DNA from: an uncultured Clostridium sp.
GTDB lineage: Bacteria > Bacillota > Clostridia > TANB77 > CAG-508
DNA: 48,181 nucleotides
NCBI GenBank assembly: GCA_948442365.1
Contig: CAOJRU010000014.1
Span: 1-48,181, forward strand
Direction of reading: 5' to 3'
Made by a program: the position numbers and the translations under genes. Positions 45,642 through 48,181 of the stretch are shown here, piece by piece. Positions within the stretch are counted from its first letter, which is position 1; the number at the start of each line of letters is the position of its first letter. The notes beneath the pieces were generated by a model, which saw nothing but the letters and a program-made list of their open reading frames with translations, was not told where the DNA came from and did not search any database.

Positions 45642-48181
45642 TTATAGTACTTTAATTGTATATTGATTGATTGGTAATACTTTTCCACTTGTTGTTTTTA
45701 CTTCTACCATTATTCTGTCACTTGTTCCTGTTGGGAAATAGTATTCACCATTTACTAATGTTGTTTTGTCAATTGGATAAACCGGTTGTTTTCTTCCTGT
45801 TACTGTTATAGTATCTATTTTGTCAAGTTCTATGAATCTAATTCCTATTATATTTCCTGATGCATTTTTTATTGGTTCATAACTTGCTTCTACTTCTTTT
45901 TCAATCGTTATACTTCTAGTTACTATTGTCGTATTACCGAATTTTATTCTTATTTCATAAGTTCCAAATTCAGTTAATGTGCATCCTGCATCTGATATTG
46001 CTGTTATAATAGTTCCATCATCTTTTTGTACTTCAATTGTGAAACCTGCTGTTGCTGTGATTTTTACTCTGTTATTTACTGGATCAATATTATTTTCTAA
46101 TGTATTGGTTACTCCACCACCTACACTATAATAAACAGTTGGTAAATACATATTCAAAGTATTTTCTGCTGTATGAGTTCCACTAAATCCATCTACATAA
46201 CTTACATGATAAGTAATTGTTTGTGTTAATGTTGTTGGAACATTTTCTATGGTTGCTTCTGCTGTTATGTCTTTCGTTTTATCTGAAGAAGAAGCATAAG
46301 TTCCTATTACTTTTATGTTATTTTTATCAATGGTTTGTCCATATAGATATTTTGGATTTGTTACATCATTATAAGTTGTACTAATTTCTGCTATATAGTC
46401 TTTTACCATAACTTCAAATTTTGCTGTTTGACCCATATAACTTACTGTTATAGCTTGTTTTCCTGTTGCTGAAGTAGTTCCTTCTACTATATCACAATCT
46501 TTTAAGTCAATTCTTTCAACTGTTCCATTAGATTTTGTAACTTTTACTTTAATAGCATATTCTGTTTTTAAGTCTTGTCCAAAGTAAATTTCAGTTGGTA
46601 AGTTTTCAAGTTCAATTCCTTTAATTCCTACAATCTCTAATTTAGCTGTCATGGTTGCTGGGCTTACAGATGCATAATTTTTGCTTAATTCTTCACTTAA
46701 TACGAAGGTTGCTACGGCATTGTAAGTTCCTACATTCGTTCCTGCATTGTTTGTATACGTTGCTGTAATTCCTTCTGGTAAGTTTGCTACTGTAATTTCA
46801 TGTCTTGCTCCATCATAAGCTACTTCTTTATTGGTGAAGATTACATTTGCTGGCAATGTATAGATTGCTTTTCTTACACTGATTTGTACATCGATACCTG
46901 TAATGATATTATAGTTTTCTGTATCATCTGGTGTATAAGTCACTTTAAATGTATTAGTTCCTGCATTTCCAACAGATGTTGATAAAGCATCTTCAAAACT
47001 AAATCCTTTTGGTAATGTTACATCTGCTAATGTTTGTCCATAAGTTGCTGTTAATCCGGTTGGTACTGTATATTCTGGGTCCATTTTTGCTGTGATTGTA
47101 TAAGTACCGTTTTGCGTTGTTACATTGTAGTTTTTATTTTCACTTGCTGTTACTACGATTGGATAAGTTCCAGCTACTGAGCTTGATGTTGCTGTTGTTG
47201 TTACATTAAATGTAATATCTCCCTCATTTACTAAACTTCCTGTTGTAATTGTATAAGTTAAGTCTTTGATATTAGCTCCCACTACACTTGTTTGATCATT
47301 TGCTTTTACTGTAATTGCTCTTGGTGTAATTGTGTAAGTTCCATTTACAAATGCTACATTATAATTTGTATTGCTTGCAGTTCCTGTAATTTCATAAGTT
47401 CCTACATTTGAAGTTGATGTTGCTGTTGTTGTTAAGTGGATTCCTAATTCGTCTGCTCCATCACTTGTTAAGTTTACTATACTATCTCCATATGCACTTG
47501 CTTTGCTGTCTATTCTTACGGTTACTGCTTTTGGTGTAATTGTATAAGTTCCCTTTACAAAGTTTACTTTGTAGTTTTTATTGCTTGCAGTTCCTGTAAT
47601 TTCATAAGTTCCTACATTTGAAGTTGATGTTGCTGTTGTTGTTAAGTGGATTCCTAATTCATCTGCCCCATCACTTGTTAAGGCTACTATACTTTCTCCA
47701 TATACACTTGTTTTGCTGTCTATTCTTACGGTTACTTCTTGTGGTGTAATTGTCAAGATTGCTGTTTTATTTGCGATTGGTTCATAGTTCATAGTATCTC
47801 CTGTGAATTTAGCTATAACTTCATAGGTTCCTACATTTGTATTACTATTGTTTTCATAACTTACTGTTACGCCATCTGGTAATTCTCCTGTAATTTCTAA
47901 TCCTTGTGCTTCTCCTGTATATACTTTGCTTGCATCCTTAAAGCTTACTGTACTCATGTCATAAGTTGCTTTGGTTATTGTTAAAGTTGCTGGTACAAAT
48001 GTTACCTTATAGTTTCCTTGTTCTGCATCTCCTGTTGCTTCTATTGTATAGTTTCCTACATTTTCTCCACTTTCTGTTCTTGCAATTGTGTAGTTTACGG
48101 TATCTGTTCCTACTAATCCTGTTACGGTTGCTGTAAATGTTGGATCTGCTTCTCCGTATACTTTTGTTGCTGCATTTACGG
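45642..48181 (-). CDS. Large MBG-domain repeat surface protein (partial)
   Basis: At least 846 residues, open to the right edge, so the N-terminus lies outside. It consists of tandem MBG-type domains of about 75-80 residues, with motifs such as YGESIVALTSDGADELGIHL, NVGTYEITGTASN and FVKGTYTITPKAVTV. Two neighbouring copies are nearly identical in DNA (around 47340-47520 and 47530-47715), indicating recent duplication. Bacterial Ig-like domains follow (LPTEIYFGQDLK, YLYGQTIDKNNIKVIGTY), and the last about 80 residues form the module shared with the 126-residue neighbour. No LPxTG signal at the C-terminus. Probably a surface adhesin or part of a matrix. Confidence 0.8.
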   Translation of the reverse strand, partial: VNAATKVYGEADPTFTATVTGLVGTDTVNYTIARTESGENVGNYTIEATGDAEQGNYKVTFVPATLTITKATYDMSTVSFKDASKVYTGEAQGLEITGELPDGVTVSYENNSNTNVGTYEVIAKFTGDTMNYEPIANKTAILTITPQEVTVRIDSKTSVYGESIVALTSDGADELGIHLTTTATSTSNVGTYEITGTASNKNYKVNFVKGTYTITPKAVTVRIDSKASAYGDSIVNLTSDGADELGIHLTTTATSTSNVGTYEITGTASNTNYNVAFVNGTYTITPRAITVKANDQTSVVGANIKDLTYTITTGSLVNEGDITFNVTTTATSSSVAGTYPIVVTASENKNYNVTTQNGTYTITAKMDPEYTVPTGLTATYGQTLADVTLPKGFSFEDALSTSVGNAGTNTFKVTYTPDDTENYNIITGIDVQISVRKAIYTLPANVIFTNKEVAYDGARHEITVANLPEGITATYTNNAGTNVGTYNAVATFVLSEELSKNYASVSPATMTAKLEIVGIKGIELENLPTEIYFGQDLKTEYAIKVKVTKSNGTVERIDLKDCDIVEGTTSATGKQAITVSYMGQTAKFEVMVKDYIAEISTTYNDVTNPKYLYGQTIDKNNIKVIGTYASSSDKTKDITAEATIENVPTTLTQTITYHVSYVDGFSGTHTAENTLNMYLPTVYYSVGGGVTNTLENNIDPVNNRVKITATAGFTIEVQKDDGTIITAISDAGCTLTEFGTYEIRIKFGNTTIVTRSITIEKEVEASYEPIKNASGNIIGIRFIELDKIDTITVTGRKQPVYPIDKTTLVNGEYYFPTGTSDRIMVEVKTTSGKVLPINQYTIKVL

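Noticed and set aside
1..48181. Out-of-frame CGG words in coding regions (for example ACG G, GCG G, AAC GGA, TTC GGA)
   Set aside because: These are common and the genes containing them are intact. Only in-frame CGG is associated with a break, so the signal is the codon, not the DNA word.
1..48181. Release-factor-2 type frameshift (internal Shine-Dalgarno plus CUU UGA)
   Set aside because: Most of the sites have no nearby upstream AGGGGG-like word and only two of eight have a stop right after the shifted codon; the P-site codons are unrelated.
1..48181. Open frames antisense to the real genes (for example inside ymdB, rny, nrdD and the cohesin gene)
   Set aside because: They lack ribosome binding sites and have the composition expected of the opposite strand of AT-rich genes.
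45642..48181. A CRISPR array in the repeat-rich right end
   Set aside because: The repeats are coding, about 230 bases long and in frame with MBG domains.

Overview
The window is AT-rich DNA from an anaerobic, spore-forming, Gram-positive bacterium of the Clostridia/Firmicutes type. The evidence is the spoVS, cwlJ-gerQ, rny-ymdB, pta-ackA, class III ribonucleotide reductase, MurT/GatD, sortase and LiaF-like genes, an isoleucine T-box, and strong AGGAGG ribosome binding sites. I cannot name the species. No tRNA, rRNA, CRISPR array, prophage or insertion sequence was seen.

The most important observation is a coding anomaly. Eight times, in seven genes, a gene is interrupted by exactly one extra base. 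Each time that base is a C directly before an in-phase glycine codon (GGA six times, GGT twice), so the zero-frame codon is CGG. Skipping the C restores the conserved protein: substrate-binding protein, YmdB, IleRS (twice), acetate kinase 1, thioredoxin reductase, an RluA-type pseudouridine synthase and GatD. Reading the roughly 14,400 codons of the window by eye, I found no CGG codon that is translated as arginine in an uninterrupted gene; CGA, CGC and CGT are used normally. In this stretch, in-frame CGG therefore behaves as a +1 recoding signal, with CGGN read as glycine. The extra base is always on the coding strand and at a codon boundary, and the preceding codon differs almost every time, which argues against both sequencing error and classical P-site slippage.

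Layout. 1-740: oligopeptide-type substrate-binding protein (partial). 979-5190: spoVS, ymdB, a pilin-like surface protein and rny. 5420-9150: T-box, DUF1653 gene and ileS. 9305-9871: heptad-repeat coiled-coil protein. 10124-13662: heterodimeric ABC exporter. 13704-17449: pta with two tandem acetate kinase genes and a 51-residue ORF, the acetate/ATP fermentation step. 17714-18899: DUF4116 repeat protein and trmB. 18961-22536: metallophosphoesterase, NT5C-type nucleotidase, Nudix hydrolase, SPL-type radical SAM enzyme and a Cys-rich protein. 22759-23641: pseudouridine synthase. 23648-28282: BcgI-like restriction-modification pair followed by ogt, trxB and trxA. 28492-29297: cwlJ-gerQ germination pair. 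29456-32373: YcxB-like protein and a radical SAM/DUF4130 pair of predicted DNA metabolism. 32375-35874: UMPH-1 nucleotidase, LiaF-like protein, DUF4097 protein and dxr. 36011-38083: murT-gatD. 38421-41523: nrdD divergent from a Crp/Fnr regulator. 41589-48181: a surface cluster of cohesin/dockerin-like protein, sortase, two small anchored proteins and a large MBG-repeat protein (partial).

Three intergenic regions hold very long imperfect palindromes (about 140, 250 and 310 bases). The nrdD-crp intergenic region carries two GTTG-N6-CAAC boxes placed over the predicted -35 regions.
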